Counted from the first letter of the stretch, positions 26,060 to 35,057 are shown. The stretch: 64,000 nucleotides of DNA from Bacillota bacterium (GCA_902363515.1 CABJAN010000007.1:62001-126000); one strand, 5' to 3'. Notes: generated from the letters alone by a model not told the origin. Made by a program: numbers and translations.

Positions 26060-27614
26060 GTAGTTGTACCTCCCCTGCTGGTAATGTAATGGTAAAAATA
26101 GTTCCATGAGGCTGATTATCAGAAACGGTAATCTCTCCTTCATGAGCATTGATAATGGACTTGCACAAAGACAACCCAAGTCCCAGGCTTCTTCTGCTGT
26201 CTGCCACTTTGTTTGCCCCACTGTAAAACATTTCAAATACATGGGCTTTCACTTCATCCGGGATTCCTGGTCCATTGTCTGCAATCTGAATTTCCACCAG
26301 GTTTTCCTTCTGCCTGGTGTGAATCCAAATCTCTGAACCAGGCGGCGTATATTTAATGGCATTGTCCACAATATTAATAATAGTCTGCACCATAAGACGG
26401 GCATCCACCTTTACCAGAAGGAATTCCTCCTCACTGCTTACTGTAATGGTGTGTTCCACGCTCTTACGGTTCACATGGCGCAAAGCTTCCATAATCACTT
26501 CATCTACAAGCTCTGCGGAAGCCTTCAGATTCATACGTCCTTTCTCAATTCTGGTTACTGAAAGAAGATTCTCCACCAGATTAATGAGCCACATAGAATC
26601 ATCATAAATATCGGTATAGATTCCCATTTTTGTCTCTTCATCAAACTCTTTTCCATTTGCCATAAGATTGCTGGCATTTCCTGAAATAGAAGTAAGTGGT
26701 GTGCGCAGATCATGAGAAATGGCACGCAGCAGGTTGGCACGTAGCTGCTCATTTTTAGCCAGAATAGCTGCCTCTTCCTTTTCCCTGGCATTTTTCTCAC
26801 TTTCCAGAGCCAGGGCACACTCTCCTAAAATAGACAGGACAATACTGTTTACAAAATCATCCATACGGGAATCTTCCATGACAATTCCTACCACACCATA
26901 CACCTGCTCATTAATGCGGATAGCCAGATACAGGCACTGACACTCCGGAAAATTCCTGGTAAAAGCCCCTGCCCGCCGGTTATGTTCCCATACCCACTGT
27001 GCAACCTGTCTTTCTTTTTCCCCAGTACAGGACTGATTCTCTTCCTTTCCCTCCTGCCAGAATAAATGAGGTTCTCCCAGATTACCCTCCTGCTCCAGAT
27101 AAACAATAATATTCTTCCCCAGAAGCTTTCCCAACTGATTTGCCATTGCTGTGATAATCTGATTCCTGTCCTGAGCCTGCTGCATCATCTGATTGGTATC
27201 AAAAAGAATCTGGGTTCTATAAGCAGCCCTGGTTGCCTGACTGGCCGTGTTTTTCAGACGGATTGCCAGAGAGCCGGTAATAAATGCCACAATAAACATA
27301 ATGAGAAAGGTCACCGGATAGCCCTGGTCATAGGCTAAAAAGGTAAATTTCGGATAAGTAAAGAAAAAATTAAAAATCAGCACACTGACCAAAGACGCAA
27401 TGAGACTATATGCCCTGTGCGTGGTTACTACAGAGATAATCAGCACGCCTAAAATATACACTGCAATAATATTAGCTTCTGTAAATCCGCATCCGTAAAA
27501 GAAAAAACCAATCAGTGTAGCAAGAACTAAAATCAGGATACTTTTCCAGATATCCCCAAACGAAAGGGCGAATAAACTTCTGCCAGTGTTTAAAATGCTT
27601 TTTTTCTGCTTCAT
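26052..27614 (-). CDS. KdpD-like sensor histidine kinase lacking the N-terminal KdpD domain
   Basis: A 520-residue kinase. Residues 20-120 form the DUF4118 four-helix membrane domain of KdpD. A GAF-like region spans about 135-275. The HisKA motif is AISHDLRTPLTS with phospho-His at 301, and the ATPase boxes are DNAIKYTPPG, DNGPGIP and GLGLSLCKSI. The long cytoplasmic KdpD/USP sensor of E. coli KdpD is absent, so sensing must use the membrane and GAF parts. It lies between the TrkA gene (13 bases) and the response regulator (overlap). Confidence 0.9.
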   Translation of the reverse strand: MKQKKSILNTGRSLFALSFGDIWKSILILVLATLIGFFFYGCGFTEANIIAVYILGVLIISVVTTHRAYSLIASLVSVLIFNFFFTYPKFTFLAYDQGYPVTFLIMFIVAFITGSLAIRLKNTASQATRAAYRTQILFDTNQMMQQAQDRNQIITAMANQLGKLLGKNIIVYLEQEGNLGEPHLFWQEGKEENQSCTGEKERQVAQWVWEHNRRAGAFTRNFPECQCLYLAIRINEQVYGVVGIVMEDSRMDDFVNSIVLSILGECALALESEKNAREKEEAAILAKNEQLRANLLRAISHDLRTPLTSISGNASNLMANGKEFDEETKMGIYTDIYDDSMWLINLVENLLSVTRIEKGRMNLKASAELVDEVIMEALRHVNRKSVEHTITVSSEEEFLLVKVDARLMVQTIINIVDNAIKYTPPGSEIWIHTRQKENLVEIQIADNGPGIPDEVKAHVFEMFYSGANKVADSRRSLGLGLSLCKSIINAHEGEITVSDNQPHGTIFTITLPAGEVQLHE

Positions 27615-27627
27615 GTTTCTTTCCCCG

Positions 27628-28275
27628 TTAAATATGGAAACATTTCTGAATATCTTTATGACTTCCCAGTACTAAAAGCACATCCTTACCAGAGAGCATG
27701 GTCTGGGAAGAGATATTGGGATTCAGCTTTCCTTCTCTTTTCACTGCCATAATATTTACATTATACTTTCTTCGTATATCCATGCCCCCTATGGTTTTCC
27801 CGTCCCATTCCTCTGGCACGGAAACCTCAAAAATGGCATAGCCGTCGTCAAGCTGCACATAATCAAAAATGTGGTCTGAACTATAACGGATGGCAGTCCA
27901 GGATGCCAGTTGTTTCTCCGGATAAACGATTTCATCTGCTCCATTTCTAAGCAAAAACTTTGCGTGTACATCCCTGGCTGCTCTGGCCACCACCAGCTCC
28001 GCCCCCAGTTCTTTTAACAGGGCAGTGGTTTCCAGAGAACTCTGGAAGTTATCCCCAATGGCCACAATACACACATCAAAGTTTCGCACGCCTAAAGACT
28101 CCATAAATTCTTCGTTGGTACTGTCTCCGATCTGTGCGTTGGTGACAAAGGGAAGAACCTCTTCTACCCGCTCTTCCTGTATATCTACTGCCATAACCTG
28201 ATGACGCAGTTCATTTAATTTCATTGCAACATGTCTTCCGAATCTTCCCAGACCGATTAATAAAATTGATTTCAT
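27628..28275 (-). CDS. TrkA/KtrA-type potassium channel regulatory subunit
   Basis: A 215-residue cytoplasmic RCK protein. The NAD/ATP-binding loop LIGLGRFGRHVAMKL begins the RCK_N domain, and the second half is an RCK_C domain ending with SGKDVLLVLGSHKDIQK. RCK subunits gate TrkH/KtrB-type channels in response to nucleotides, and RCK_C domains often bind c-di-AMP. The gene starts 11 bases after the TrkH gene, so the two make one potassium uptake system. Confidence 0.92.
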   Translation of the reverse strand: MKSILLIGLGRFGRHVAMKLNELRHQVMAVDIQEERVEEVLPFVTNAQIGDSTNEEFMESLGVRNFDVCIVAIGDNFQSSLETTALLKELGAELVVARAARDVHAKFLLRNGADEIVYPEKQLASWTAIRYSSDHIFDYVQLDDGYAIFEVSVPEEWDGKTIGGMDIRRKYNVNIMAVKREGKLNPNISSQTMLSGKDVLLVLGSHKDIQKCFHI

Positions 28276-28286
28276 TTTCTGCTCCT

Positions 28287-29642
28287 TTATCCTACTGTAA
28301 TTTTTTCCTGAGGAAGTTTTGATACATTTTTATGTGTAATGGAAAATGCGGCAAATACCAGGGTCAGTCCGCCGACTCTGCCAAAAAACATCAGCAAAAT
28401 CAAAATAATCCTGGATATTATACCAAGCTGAGGCGTAATGCCAAGAGACAGTCCTACCGTTCCAATGGCTGAGGCTGTTTCAAACAGACATGGCAGCATA
28501 GGCAGCTTTTCTATACAGCTAATTGCCAGTCCTCCCATAAAAAACAGACTCAGATACATCATCAGAATGGTTGCCGCATTGCGGACCGCTTCCTGTGGTA
28601 TTCTCCTGCCATACATGTGAGCGCTTTCTCTTCTTTGGAATACAGAAATGGCCGAAGAAATCATAACTGCCACAGTAGTGGTTTTCATACCTCCTGCAGT
28701 GGAACCGGGTGAACCTCCGGTAAGCATAAGCACAATCATAATTGCCAGACCTGCTTCTGTCAGTTTCGTTAAATCTACGGTATTAAACCCGGCTGTCCTT
28801 GGGGTCACTGACTGGAAAAAGGACGCAAGAATACGCTCTCCTGTGGAGAATTCTTCCCACTGGCTGCCCGAAAACTCCATAAAATAGAAATACAGTGCCG
28901 GTACTACAATCAATGCCCCTGTAACCGAAAGAATCACCTTACTTTGCATCCTGTATTTTTTCAGATGCCAGGTATGGGAACGGATATCATCCCAGGTCAG
29001 AAAACCAATACCGCCGGAAACAATCAAAAACATAATTGCCAGATTTATCACCGGATGTCCCGCATAGGCTGTGAGAGAGGAAAAGGGGCTGTTTATCCCC
29101 ATAAGGTCAAACCCTGCATTGCAAAATGCAGAAACCGAATGAAACAGAGCATACCAGATTCCCCGGAAGAAACCAAATTCTTTGCAGAAAACCGGAGCCA
29201 TCACAGCCACGCCAACAGCCTCTATGAGCATGGCAGTTTTTAAAATAAATCCTGTCAGCCGGACAATCCCTCCCACATGAGGGGCTGCAATAGCCTCCTG
29301 CATGGTGCTTCTCTGCATGAGGCCGATTTTACGTCCTGATACCATAGCAATGGAAATTGCTACAGTCACCACCCCCATACCTCCAATCTGAATCAGCAGC
29401 ATAATTACTACCTGTCCGAAGGTGGACCAGTAGGTTGCTGTATCGTGGAGCACCAGCCCTGTTACACATACTGCTGAAGTAGATGTAAAAAGAGCATCTA
29501 AAAAGGATGCGCCCCCTGATCCTGCCGTAGAAATAGGCAGCATCAGCAGAAAACATCCTATGAGAATAACCATTACAAAACCAAAGCTTATGATTCTGAA
29601 TGATGAAAAATGACTTTTAATTTTTTTACCGGATTGTATCAT
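28287..29642 (-). CDS. TrkH/KtrB-type potassium uptake channel
   Basis: A 451-residue membrane protein with four pseudo-repeats. The filter segments are TSTSAVCVTGL, SAFCNAGFDL, TPRTAGFNT and AIGTVGLS. The third repeat has GGSPGSTAGGMKT, the intramembrane loop region of Ktr/Trk channels. It imports potassium driven by sodium or membrane potential and partners the RCK protein encoded next. The start at 29642 follows an in-frame stop two codons upstream. The repeats at 29663-29745 lie in its promoter zone. Confidence 0.93.
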   Translation of the reverse strand: MIQSGKKIKSHFSSFRIISFGFVMVILIGCFLLMLPISTAGSGGASFLDALFTSTSAVCVTGLVLHDTATYWSTFGQVVIMLLIQIGGMGVVTVAISIAMVSGRKIGLMQRSTMQEAIAAPHVGGIVRLTGFILKTAMLIEAVGVAVMAPVFCKEFGFFRGIWYALFHSVSAFCNAGFDLMGINSPFSSLTAYAGHPVINLAIMFLIVSGGIGFLTWDDIRSHTWHLKKYRMQSKVILSVTGALIVVPALYFYFMEFSGSQWEEFSTGERILASFFQSVTPRTAGFNTVDLTKLTEAGLAIMIVLMLTGGSPGSTAGGMKTTTVAVMISSAISVFQRRESAHMYGRRIPQEAVRNAATILMMYLSLFFMGGLAISCIEKLPMLPCLFETASAIGTVGLSLGITPQLGIISRIILILLMFFGRVGGLTLVFAAFSITHKNVSKLPQEKITVG

Positions 29643-29662
29643 ATCCTATGTACCTGCCTCCA

Positions 29663-29745
29663 TATCTTTATGTAGTCTTAATTATTCCATAAGCACGATA
29701 AAATCCGTATAAAGATATTTTAACACGTATTAAGATTATATAAAG
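29663..29745. promoter_or_regulatory. Repeat-rich control region ahead of the potassium operon
   Basis: ATAAAGATAT occurs inverted at 29663-29672 and direct at 29709-29718. CGTATAAAGAT (29706) recurs as CGTATTAAGAT (29726), exactly 20 bases apart. A 17-base inverted repeat with 15 matches joins 29666-29682 and 29729-29745. This pattern suits an OmpR/KdpE-family dimer operator. Confidence 0.5.
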
Positions 29746-29933
29746 AAGTCCAAAATCCAGGAAACAGGAACTATAACTGCCATACTTCCCAGGCACACGG
29801 TTGTGAGGACAAACATAGGCATTGCAACAAACATAGCTGCAAACGAAAGATAGGGGTGACAGCAGGCAAACTTTTCAGCTTTTCTATCAAAATTTTTTTC
29901 TAATGTATGTATTTTCTTCAAAAATGTTATCAT
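29736..29933 (-). CDS. Small membrane protein (65 aa) upstream of trkH
   Basis: Not recognised by family. The N-terminal 28 residues are basic (LKKIHTLEKNFDRKAEKF) and the rest is hydrophobic, with one or two membrane helices (LSFAAMFVAMPMFVLTTVCLGSMAVIVPVSWILDFF). GGAGGGAGAAG precedes the ATG. Its stop lies inside the operator-like repeat in front of trkH, and another repeat copy lies 20 bases upstream of its start. A role with the potassium system is inferred from position only. Confidence 0.6.
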   Translation of the reverse strand: MITFLKKIHTLEKNFDRKAEKFACCHPYLSFAAMFVAMPMFVLTTVCLGSMAVIVPVSWILDFFI

Positions 29934-29952
29934 ACTTCTCCCTCCTTACAAG

Positions 29953-29962
29953 ATAAAGATAT
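29953..29962 (+). promoter_or_regulatory. Third copy of ATAAAGATAT
   Basis: The exact 10-mer found twice in front of trkH recurs here, upstream of the small membrane protein gene. This fits one regulator acting on both. Confidence 0.4.
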
Positions 29963-30027
29963 CATGTAAGGAATAAATTTGGGAAAAAGATAAATCTTAA
30001 AAAGTTAAGGCTTTTTAAAGAAACGAA

Positions 30028-30984
30028 TTATTCCTGCTGCTCATCCTCATAAATCTTCTGGATTTCCTGGGATAATTCCCGGTTTAAATCGTCCAGATCA
30101 ATTCCTATGCCGCTTCCCGGATAAAGGCTCTGACTTGGTTTTGACTTTTCGTACTGCTTTTGCCCTACTGTATATTCCTGGGTTTTTTGCAGTTCTTCTC
30201 TGGTTTCTGCCTCTGTCTGCACCTTTTCCTGGTTCTTTTTTGCAGATTTTCTTTTTTCTTCCGGTTTTTCCTCTTCTCTGCTCTTTTTTACATGGGTAAC
30301 TTTGGTTTTCTTTACCACTTTCTTTTTTCTTTTTGCCAGGTGCCCCGGTCCTCTCTTCTTTTGCGGGCGGTGGAACAGGGATGCTTCCCAGTCTTTTCCC
30401 CTCATAAAGGGAGCCGCCTGTACTGCAATACCAATGGCAGCCATAATTATTCCCAAAATCAGTTCTCCGGCTCCCGCATCTTTTTCCAGCATTTTCATAA
30501 GAAGATGAATACCGCCGATACCACCGCAGACAGCAGTAATTCCAATCATCATCTGCGCTTCATAGCCAAGAGCCAGGGTTGCGGCAAAAATACCGGCTAC
30601 CAGAGCAATCATATGCTGCGTCATAGTTGGTTCCTGGAAAAAAGAGACCACCAGGAAATAAACCAGACCTGTACACATGAAAAAAATTCCGAATTTGTAC
30701 AAAAGCCATGCCAGAAGTCCCAAAATCAGGGCTCCTCCTGCTGCACATAAAATCGCCATCATTTTATCCTGCAAAAGAAAATACCCTGCCGCCGCGCCGG
30801 CTCCTCCACCTATGAGAATTCCCAGGATACATCCCCAGACCTTCCTCAAACGGTATCCCATAAAACAGTTTAAAAAGGCAAAGACCGTTCCTCCAAAATA
30901 CAGGACAATCAGATAATGTTTGGGAATCAATCCCCACAGATTCTTAATCCATTGCAGCAATTCTGCAATCTGTACATTACTCAT
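30028..30984 (-). CDS. Membrane protein, DUF4203/TMEM198-like, with charged C-terminal tail
   Basis: 318 residues. Positions about 20-195 hold seven to eight short, Gly/Ala-rich membrane helices (GCILGILIGGGAGAAAGYFLL and similar), the pattern of the DUF4203/TMEM198 family. From 205 on the chain is highly basic and then acidic (KKKVVKKTKVTHVKKSREEEKPEEK), ending in a conserved-looking GIGIDLDDLNRELSQEIQKIYEDE helix, probably cytoplasmic. Function unknown. It begins 3 bases after the DUF5662 stop. Confidence 0.72.
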   Translation of the reverse strand: MSNVQIAELLQWIKNLWGLIPKHYLIVLYFGGTVFAFLNCFMGYRLRKVWGCILGILIGGGAGAAAGYFLLQDKMMAILCAAGGALILGLLAWLLYKFGIFFMCTGLVYFLVVSFFQEPTMTQHMIALVAGIFAATLALGYEAQMMIGITAVCGGIGGIHLLMKMLEKDAGAGELILGIIMAAIGIAVQAAPFMRGKDWEASLFHRPQKKRGPGHLAKRKKKVVKKTKVTHVKKSREEEKPEEKRKSAKKNQEKVQTEAETREELQKTQEYTVGQKQYEKSKPSQSLYPGSGIGIDLDDLNRELSQEIQKIYEDEQQE

Positions 30985-30986
30985 AC

Positions 30987-31523
30987 TTACATTCCTTTCA
31001 GATATACATGCTTCATATAGTTCAGTGTTTCCTTTTCCCCCTTATCTGCCAGCATCCTGAGCAGAAATTCCAAATCCCGGTTGGTGTCCTCATGCACAAA
31101 CCAGAGCTTGTCTTTGCTGCGAAGAAAATATGCCAGGGGCGCCTCATCTGTATAGGTATCAGGATGATAATTCCTGGATGCGCTGATGCGGTCTGCCACC
31201 ATCTCTGCAATATATTTTCTCGGCATGGGTACTCCGTGGATAACCGTATCACAGTGGATACCGTAATCTACCCAGTGCTCAAAATGATGCTTGTTTCTTC
31301 CATAATGATGAATCCAGGCAGTAGAAAGTCCTGTGGCTTCCCGCTCTGCATTATTGGGACTTCTGTTTCCCTGGTAATATTTGCATCCCACAGAAAATTC
31401 GGTCCAGGAATACTTAGACAAGTCATGAAGCAATCCCTGTTTATAAAGTCCTATTCGGAAACAATACTTCATCACTAAAAGCTTGTGCCTTGTAATCGTT
31501 TTAAAATGCTGCCAGATCCCCAT
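30987..31523 (-). CDS. DUF5662 family protein
   Basis: A 178-residue soluble protein. The N-terminus MGIWQHFKTITRHKLLVMKYCFRIGLYKQGLLHDLSKYSWTEF is the family hallmark, with many His residues later (HHYGRNKHHFEHWVDYG). The HD-S and HHYGRNKHHFEHW patterns suggest a metal-binding helical phosphohydrolase-like fold, but no activity is established. Its start overlaps the end of the GH13-like gene by 49 bases, so it depends on that transcript. Confidence 0.82.
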   Translation of the reverse strand: MGIWQHFKTITRHKLLVMKYCFRIGLYKQGLLHDLSKYSWTEFSVGCKYYQGNRSPNNAEREATGLSTAWIHHYGRNKHHFEHWVDYGIHCDTVIHGVPMPRKYIAEMVADRISASRNYHPDTYTDEAPLAYFLRSKDKLWFVHEDTNRDLEFLLRMLADKGEKETLNYMKHVYLKGM

Positions 31524-33388
31524 AATGTTTCATCCTGCTTTCCTGTTAATATGATTAATGTTCTGGGCGGTACCTGGATACTCTTTTCCTGCACCAGAAC
31601 CCCCTCCTCTAAAAATCCTCCCTGGTTTTCCTCATCTGTACGGGCTTTCACCGTCCAGCAAATCTCCTCAGGCGCTCCGGGCAGAGCAATTTCATGAGAC
31701 ATCCAGTGAAAATTCCAGGCAAAAAACAAAAATTCACCTGGTCTGTCGCAGTAATCCTTGCAATACATCATCCCCAGATGCCGAAGCCCCGGATCTTTGG
31801 ATACAAACCACGCCTGGCTGGTGTGGCAGGATACATCCGGATAGCCCAAAGCTCTGTAATCCGTTCCCTTTAGCTCCTGTTCTAAATGGAGGATTTTCTC
31901 CTTTTTGCGAAAGGCAATGGCCTGTTTTACAAAAGTAAATAATTCCTCTCTGGTTTTTCTCTGATTCCAGTTAATCCAGGTGAGTTCATTATCCTGACAC
32001 CAGGCATTGTTATTTCCCTTCTGGGTTTGTCCCCACTCATCTCCCTGAAAAATCATGGGCGTTCCCTGGCTGAACAGCAAAAGCCCAAAAGCATTTTTCA
32101 GCTGCTGCAGACGAAGTCTGGTAATTTCCTTTCTTCTGGTAGGCCCTTCTGCCCCACAGTTCCAGGTGCAGTTGTACTCTTTTCCATCCTGGTTGTTTTC
32201 TCCATTTTCCTCATTGTGGCGTTCTTCATAAGAAACCATGTCCATCATGGTCATTCCATCCTGATCTGCCATGTAATTAATGACCCCGTACTGTCTGGGA
32301 TTTCTCCTGCTGCGGAACAAAAATTCCTCTGCTGTATTTTCGTCTCCTTTTAACATATGGCGCATACCATAGTAAAAGCCTTCGTTATATTCCGCGCCAT
32401 TTTTATAATCCGGTTCCTTGTTTCCATAAATCCGTTCTCCGTCCAGAAATCCAAATAACAGCTTGGTTTCTGACAGCAGCGGGTCTTTTAGGAACAATTC
32501 CTGACACACATTACCAATAATGCGGAATCCGTCAACATGGTATTTTAGCTTCCAGTAGCGCACAATATCCAGCATTTTCGCCGGTTCCATAGTGTGATCA
32601 AAATAAAATTCCATCAGACATTCCAGCCCTGCCTCATGAAGGGCATTTACCATATGGCAAAATTCCTGCACCGGATTCTGGGAGCCACTGAATCCGGCTT
32701 TTGGTACATAGTAAAAGGCCTCTCCCGTATACCCCCATACATTGATTTTTGTCTTTTCTTCTCTTCGCTTCTCTTCTGCCTGAGGATATTTTCCCTGTCT
32801 TGTTTTGGACTTTACAATTTCCTGATACTCATATGCTGGCATCAGCAAAATTCCTGTGACACCAAGCTCCTGAAAATAAGGAATTTTCTGTTCTATTCCC
32901 TGAAAGGTTCCTTTTTTCCGTACACCGGAACTTCTATGCATGGTAAAACTACGCACCTGTAATTTATAAAGCACTGACTCACTGAAAGGCTTCGGTACAA
33001 AATCCCTGTCTGTCCAGGAAAAATCCTTCTCCTGAATCACACCGCACATCTTCGGTTCTTCACCGATTTCCATGTGGACGCCAAAGGGCGGTACATTTTT
33101 CAGCGCTCTGGCACAGGTATCCTGATAAATTTCTCCATCAATACGGTAGTTATAACAAATTTCTCCCTTGGAAAGTCCTTTTATAAGCAGGGAGACCAGA
33201 TTTCCCCTCCTGCTTTCTTCTGGAAAAGGAATCTCTATGGTCTGGATTTCTCTGTTTTTCTTTTGATACAATAGCAGAGCGGCTTCCTTTCCCCGTGATA
33301 ATTCTAATGTAAATTCATATCCTTCTTTTGTCTTTTTTACTCCCGGATACGTTGTATTCCCAGAAGCTGCCTGTATTCTTGTCTCCAA
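31475..33388 (-). CDS. GH13 isoamylase/debranching-like protein without catalytic residues
   Basis: 637 residues: an N-terminal CBM48-like beta domain (to about 110), a GH13 barrel (135-510) and a C-terminal beta domain. It is clearly related to GlgX/isoamylase (NCTWNCGAEGPTRRKEITRLRLQQLKNA, GTPMIFQGDEWGQTQKGNNNAWCQD). The active-site motifs are altered: motif I FDHT instead of YNHT, motif II DGFRIIG with Ile291 in place of the nucleophile Asp, motif III without the acid/base Glu (KLLFGFLDG near 309-317), and motif IV ADQDG with His changed to Gln. It is therefore probably non-catalytic, perhaps glycogen-binding or regulatory. Confidence 0.85.
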   Translation of the reverse strand: METRIQAASGNTTYPGVKKTKEGYEFTLELSRGKEAALLLYQKKNREIQTIEIPFPEESRRGNLVSLLIKGLSKGEICYNYRIDGEIYQDTCARALKNVPPFGVHMEIGEEPKMCGVIQEKDFSWTDRDFVPKPFSESVLYKLQVRSFTMHRSSGVRKKGTFQGIEQKIPYFQELGVTGILLMPAYEYQEIVKSKTRQGKYPQAEEKRREEKTKINVWGYTGEAFYYVPKAGFSGSQNPVQEFCHMVNALHEAGLECLMEFYFDHTMEPAKMLDIVRYWKLKYHVDGFRIIGNVCQELFLKDPLLSETKLLFGFLDGERIYGNKEPDYKNGAEYNEGFYYGMRHMLKGDENTAEEFLFRSRRNPRQYGVINYMADQDGMTMMDMVSYEERHNEENGENNQDGKEYNCTWNCGAEGPTRRKEITRLRLQQLKNAFGLLLFSQGTPMIFQGDEWGQTQKGNNNAWCQDNELTWINWNQRKTREELFTFVKQAIAFRKKEKILHLEQELKGTDYRALGYPDVSCHTSQAWFVSKDPGLRHLGMMYCKDYCDRPGEFLFFAWNFHWMSHEIALPGAPEEICWTVKARTDEENQGGFLEEGVLVQEKSIQVPPRTLIILTGKQDETLWGSGSILKRLQGTSF

Positions 33389-33412
33389 ACGGGCACCTCT
33401 TTTCTTTTATTT

Positions 33413-34972
33413 TTATGATTCTTTGCATCTCTTTTCCATATAATCGTAAACTTCCGGCACATCCTGTTCATTGGAAAGCACCACCAGTACATCTCCTGCC
33501 ATAAGCTGTGTTTTTCCTTTTGGAATTAATTCTGTGGCGTTTCGCCTCACTGCCACCAAAAGGCAGCTTACAGGCCAGTCCTCCTGGCTTACAGTCTGAT
33601 TTTCCAGAGGACTTCCATGGGCAATCACAAATTCCTGTAATACCTTTTCTCCCCGCTCTTCACACACCTGTATGCCCTTGCTCCTTAACAGGTTTCCCAG
33701 AAGGCTTTCATAAATGGGTTCTGATTTCACAGCAGTTGCAGTAAGGTAAGCCACAATAGCTACCAGAGACATGGAAAGCATCTGGCTCACCTGCCCTGTC
33801 ATTTCAAAAATCAGAATAATTCCTGTAATAGGCGCTCTCACAATAGCGGTAAAATATCCTGCCATGGCAAGGAGTACAAAATTGCTGATATAAGAGGCAT
33901 CCAGCCCCAGAAACTCTGCTGCAAAGGTGCTGTAAGCCCCTCCAATTAAGGCTCCCAGAACCAGCAGTGGGAAGAAGATGCCCCCAGGCGCTCCGGAACC
34001 AAAGCAAATCAGGGAAAATAAAAATTTCGCTGCCAGCAAAAATAACAGTGCCGGAAGCACCATGCTGCCGCTGGCTGCCTGGTCAATGAGATGGTGACCA
34101 CTTCCCAGAATTTCCGGCATCACAAGACCCAGCACACCTGCCAGAAGAAACGGAATCAGCAGTCTGGTGGTTTCGTTTAAGCTCTTGTTTTTCTTATAAA
34201 GTCCCTGTACCCACAAGGTCATTTTATTATAAAAAGCGCCTAATAGCCCCAGTAAAATTCCCAGAATCACAATGTGCCAATAATACTGTGGCTCCACCTC
34301 CAGTCCAATATCAAACTGAAATACAGAGTCAAATCCCATAAACTGACTGGAAATGTAGTCTGCTGTAATGGAGGCTGTCATAACGGAAATCAGCACAGAC
34401 ACGGAAAAGTTCTTGTGAATTTCTTCCAGAGAAAACATTACTCCGGCAAGAGGCGCATGAAAAGCCGCTGCCAATCCGGCGCTGGCTCCGCAGGTAAGAA
34501 GATATTTCTCCTCTGTTTTCTCTCTGTCCAAAGCTTTAGACACTGCTTTTCCTGCCATAGCTCCAATCTGAATAGACGGACCCTCCCGCCCAAGAGAAAG
34601 TCCGGAAAACAAAGAAAGAAATCCACCTAAAAATTTTGCCGGAAGAACCTTCCACCAAACCTGATCCAGTTTTCCCATCATTTCCCCTTCTACCTGTGGA
34701 ATCCCGCTTCCTGAGATCATAGGTTCATACTTCACTAACTTTCCTACGATACAGGCCATGGCAAACAAAACAAAAAACCAGAGACCAGCAATCACCGGAT
34801 AGGTTCTTGCATATCCCAGCACCCATTCCATGCCTTTTCCTGCATATTCCAGAACAACTCTATAGAGAAGCACCACAATTCCTGCTACAATTCCCACCAG
34901 AAAGCCCTCTCCCGTAAGAATCGCCTTGAAATGTGCTGCCCGTTTTAATAAATGTGATGTATTCTTCTTCAA
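33413..34972 (-). CDS. ClC-type chloride channel/transporter with RCK_C tail
   Basis: A 519-residue ClC protein with the anion-site motifs GSGIPQVEG (residues 95-103), GREGPSIQIG with the gating Glu, and GAPGGIFFPLLVLG. A cytoplasmic RCK_C/TrkA_C-like domain follows residue 430 (IPKGKTQLMAGDVLVVLSNEQD). It exchanges or conducts chloride and protons, and the tail may bind a ligand. It is the first gene of the unit with GH13-like, DUF5662 and DUF4203. Its promoter carries a near-consensus catabolite-response site. Confidence 0.92.
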   Translation of the reverse strand: MKKNTSHLLKRAAHFKAILTGEGFLVGIVAGIVVLLYRVVLEYAGKGMEWVLGYARTYPVIAGLWFFVLFAMACIVGKLVKYEPMISGSGIPQVEGEMMGKLDQVWWKVLPAKFLGGFLSLFSGLSLGREGPSIQIGAMAGKAVSKALDREKTEEKYLLTCGASAGLAAAFHAPLAGVMFSLEEIHKNFSVSVLISVMTASITADYISSQFMGFDSVFQFDIGLEVEPQYYWHIVILGILLGLLGAFYNKMTLWVQGLYKKNKSLNETTRLLIPFLLAGVLGLVMPEILGSGHHLIDQAASGSMVLPALLFLLAAKFLFSLICFGSGAPGGIFFPLLVLGALIGGAYSTFAAEFLGLDASYISNFVLLAMAGYFTAIVRAPITGIILIFEMTGQVSQMLSMSLVAIVAYLTATAVKSEPIYESLLGNLLRSKGIQVCEERGEKVLQEFVIAHGSPLENQTVSQEDWPVSCLLVAVRRNATELIPKGKTQLMAGDVLVVLSNEQDVPEVYDYMEKRCKES

Positions 34973-35008
34973 TGCTTCCCCTCCTTTTCATCCCTCATTG
35001 TATGTTTA

Positions 35009-35037
35009 TTATACGTGTCTCAGTATGAAATTGCAAA
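35009..35037 (-). promoter_or_regulatory. Promoter of the ClC unit
   Basis: TTGCAA (35032-35037) and TATAAT (35009-35014) are 17 bases apart on the minus strand. Confidence 0.75.
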
Positions 35038-35047
35038 CGCTTTCTTC
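35032..35047. promoter_or_regulatory. Candidate cre (CcpA) site
   Basis: TTGCAAACGCTTTCTT matches 15 of 16 positions of the Gram-positive catabolite-responsive element consensus WTGNNARCGNWWWCAW. It overlaps the ClC promoter -35, a position where CcpA would repress. Confidence 0.45.
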
Positions 35048-35057
35048 CTGCCAGAGG

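Noticed and set aside
26060..26242. N-terminal extension of the KdpE-like regulator
   Set aside because: It lies within the kinase coding region; the family start MNKNLILVVEDD is at 26059.
30160..30750. 196-codon plus-strand frame opposite the DUF4203-like gene
   Set aside because: Phe/Cys-rich shadow of a Lys/Glu-rich coding strand.
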